Shown here: positions 5,523 through 5,888 of the stretch, piece by piece
How the letters are laid out: every line of letters starts with the position of its first letter
Numbering within the stretch: position 1 is the stretch's first letter
From: Deltaproteobacteria bacterium
Lineage (GTDB): Bacteria > Desulfobacterota > Anaeroferrophillalia > Anaeroferrophillales > Tharpellaceae
Length of the DNA: 5,888 nucleotides
Assembly: GCA_030595135.1 (NCBI GenBank)
Contig: JAUVDU010000121.1
Coordinates: forward strand, 1 to 5,888
Direction: 5' to 3'
The notes under the pieces: model-generated
The model's input: the letters and a program-made list of their open reading frames with translations, nothing else
Told to the model about the DNA's origin: nothing
The model's database searches: none
Translations under genes and position numbers: made by a program

Positions 5523-5888
5523 TTAGCCAAAAACCTTCTCTGCCCCACTATAGATCTCTTCCACCTTCAATGCTGCGGCGGCATGACCAGGGTGCTTTTC
5601 TGGATTCCAGGTCTTCATATCTTCAAAGACTTCACCGTCTCTGTGATATTCAATAGTACCTTTGGCCTGAAATGCCTTACCATCCTTAGTGATAAAAAGA
5701 ACTGAACCCGTGCTCCCGGAAAAAATATTCTTTTTGGTTTTATCAAAATAGTTATCAGCAATAACAATCAGATCTTCGCCGTATCTGGCTGTACAGGTGA
5801 TATATACTGAATTGGGGATACCATCTTTATCAACTGTTGTAAAAATGGTTCTTTCTTCACGGTTTATCCATGCTTCATTGACTATTTC
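5523..5888 (-). CDS. Pyridoxamine 5'-phosphate oxidase-like FMN-binding protein (partial, N-terminus beyond window)
   Basis: Reading the minus strand from the right edge gives 121 uninterrupted residues ending at a TAA (5523-5525). They begin EIVNEAWINREERTIFTTVDKDG and continue PNSVYITCTARYGEDLIVIADNYFDKTKKNI, then GSVLFITKDGKAFQAKGTIEY. This is the flavin-binding split-barrel pattern of PNPOx-like proteins: a strand with 'T.D..G.P', a K/T-rich turn after 'D.YFDKT..NI' that contacts the FMN phosphate, then 'F...KG.AFQ.KG.'. Such short proteins (about 130 residues) are flavin or haem binders of largely unknown physiological role; true PNPOx (PdxH) is longer, so I give no symbol. Only a handful of N-terminal residues should be missing. 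The gene is convergent with the AOR, its stop lying 6 bases away. I see no terminator hairpin between them. Confidence 0.85.
   Translation of the reverse strand, partial: EIVNEAWINREERTIFTTVDKDGIPNSVYITCTARYGEDLIVIADNYFDKTKKNIFSGSTGSVLFITKDGKAFQAKGTIEYHRDGEVFEDMKTWNPEKHPGHAAAALKVEEIYSGAEKVFG

Overview
The window reads as chromosomal DNA from an anaerobic bacterium. I would guess a deltaproteobacterium (Desulfobacterota) or relative. The guess rests on a tungsten/molybdenum-type aldehyde ferredoxin oxidoreductase (AOR) paired with a four-cluster ferredoxin, on intergenic repeats of a kind I associate with those genomes, and on roughly balanced base composition. There is no rRNA, tRNA or other phylogenetic marker, so this is inference only.

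Layout. Positions 1-2953 hold three minus-strand genes, in transcription order: a secreted HAD-superfamily phosphatase (1712-2953), an unrecognised polytopic membrane protein (705-1508), and a FecE/BtuD-like ABC ATPase (631 to the window edge, cut off at its C-terminus). The two gaps between them are filled by inverted repeats: a 13-bp perfect hairpin just after the phosphatase, a 'GCGTCTT' repeat hairpin at 1586-1655, and a 36-bp-arm inverted repeat at 648-740 that encodes the last codons of the membrane protein. Positions 2954-3364 are a divergent regulatory region with a plausible promoter in each direction and a nested inverted repeat (3160-3291) next to the rightward promoter. Positions 3365-5516 hold a tightly coupled plus-strand operon: a polyferredoxin with sixteen cluster cysteines, overlapping by 11 bases the AOR catalytic subunit. 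Position 5523 to the right edge is a convergent minus-strand gene for a pyridoxamine 5'-phosphate oxidase-like flavoprotein, lacking its N-terminus; it stops only 6 bases from the AOR stop codon.

How they work together. The clear functional unit is the ferredoxin-AOR pair: the AOR should oxidise an aldehyde (or reduce an acid) at a W/Mo-bispterin site and pass electrons through its own [4Fe-4S] cluster to the polyferredoxin subunit. It resembles AorAB/WOR5-type enzymes, with no flavin subunit gene visible. The leftward genes need not be functionally linked to it. The two partial end genes are supported by frame-by-frame reading, although neither has both ends in the window. I see no convincing defence island, CRISPR array or new multi-gene system. 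The most unusual content is the density of inverted repeats and the membrane-protein/ABC-ATPase pair of unknown substrate.
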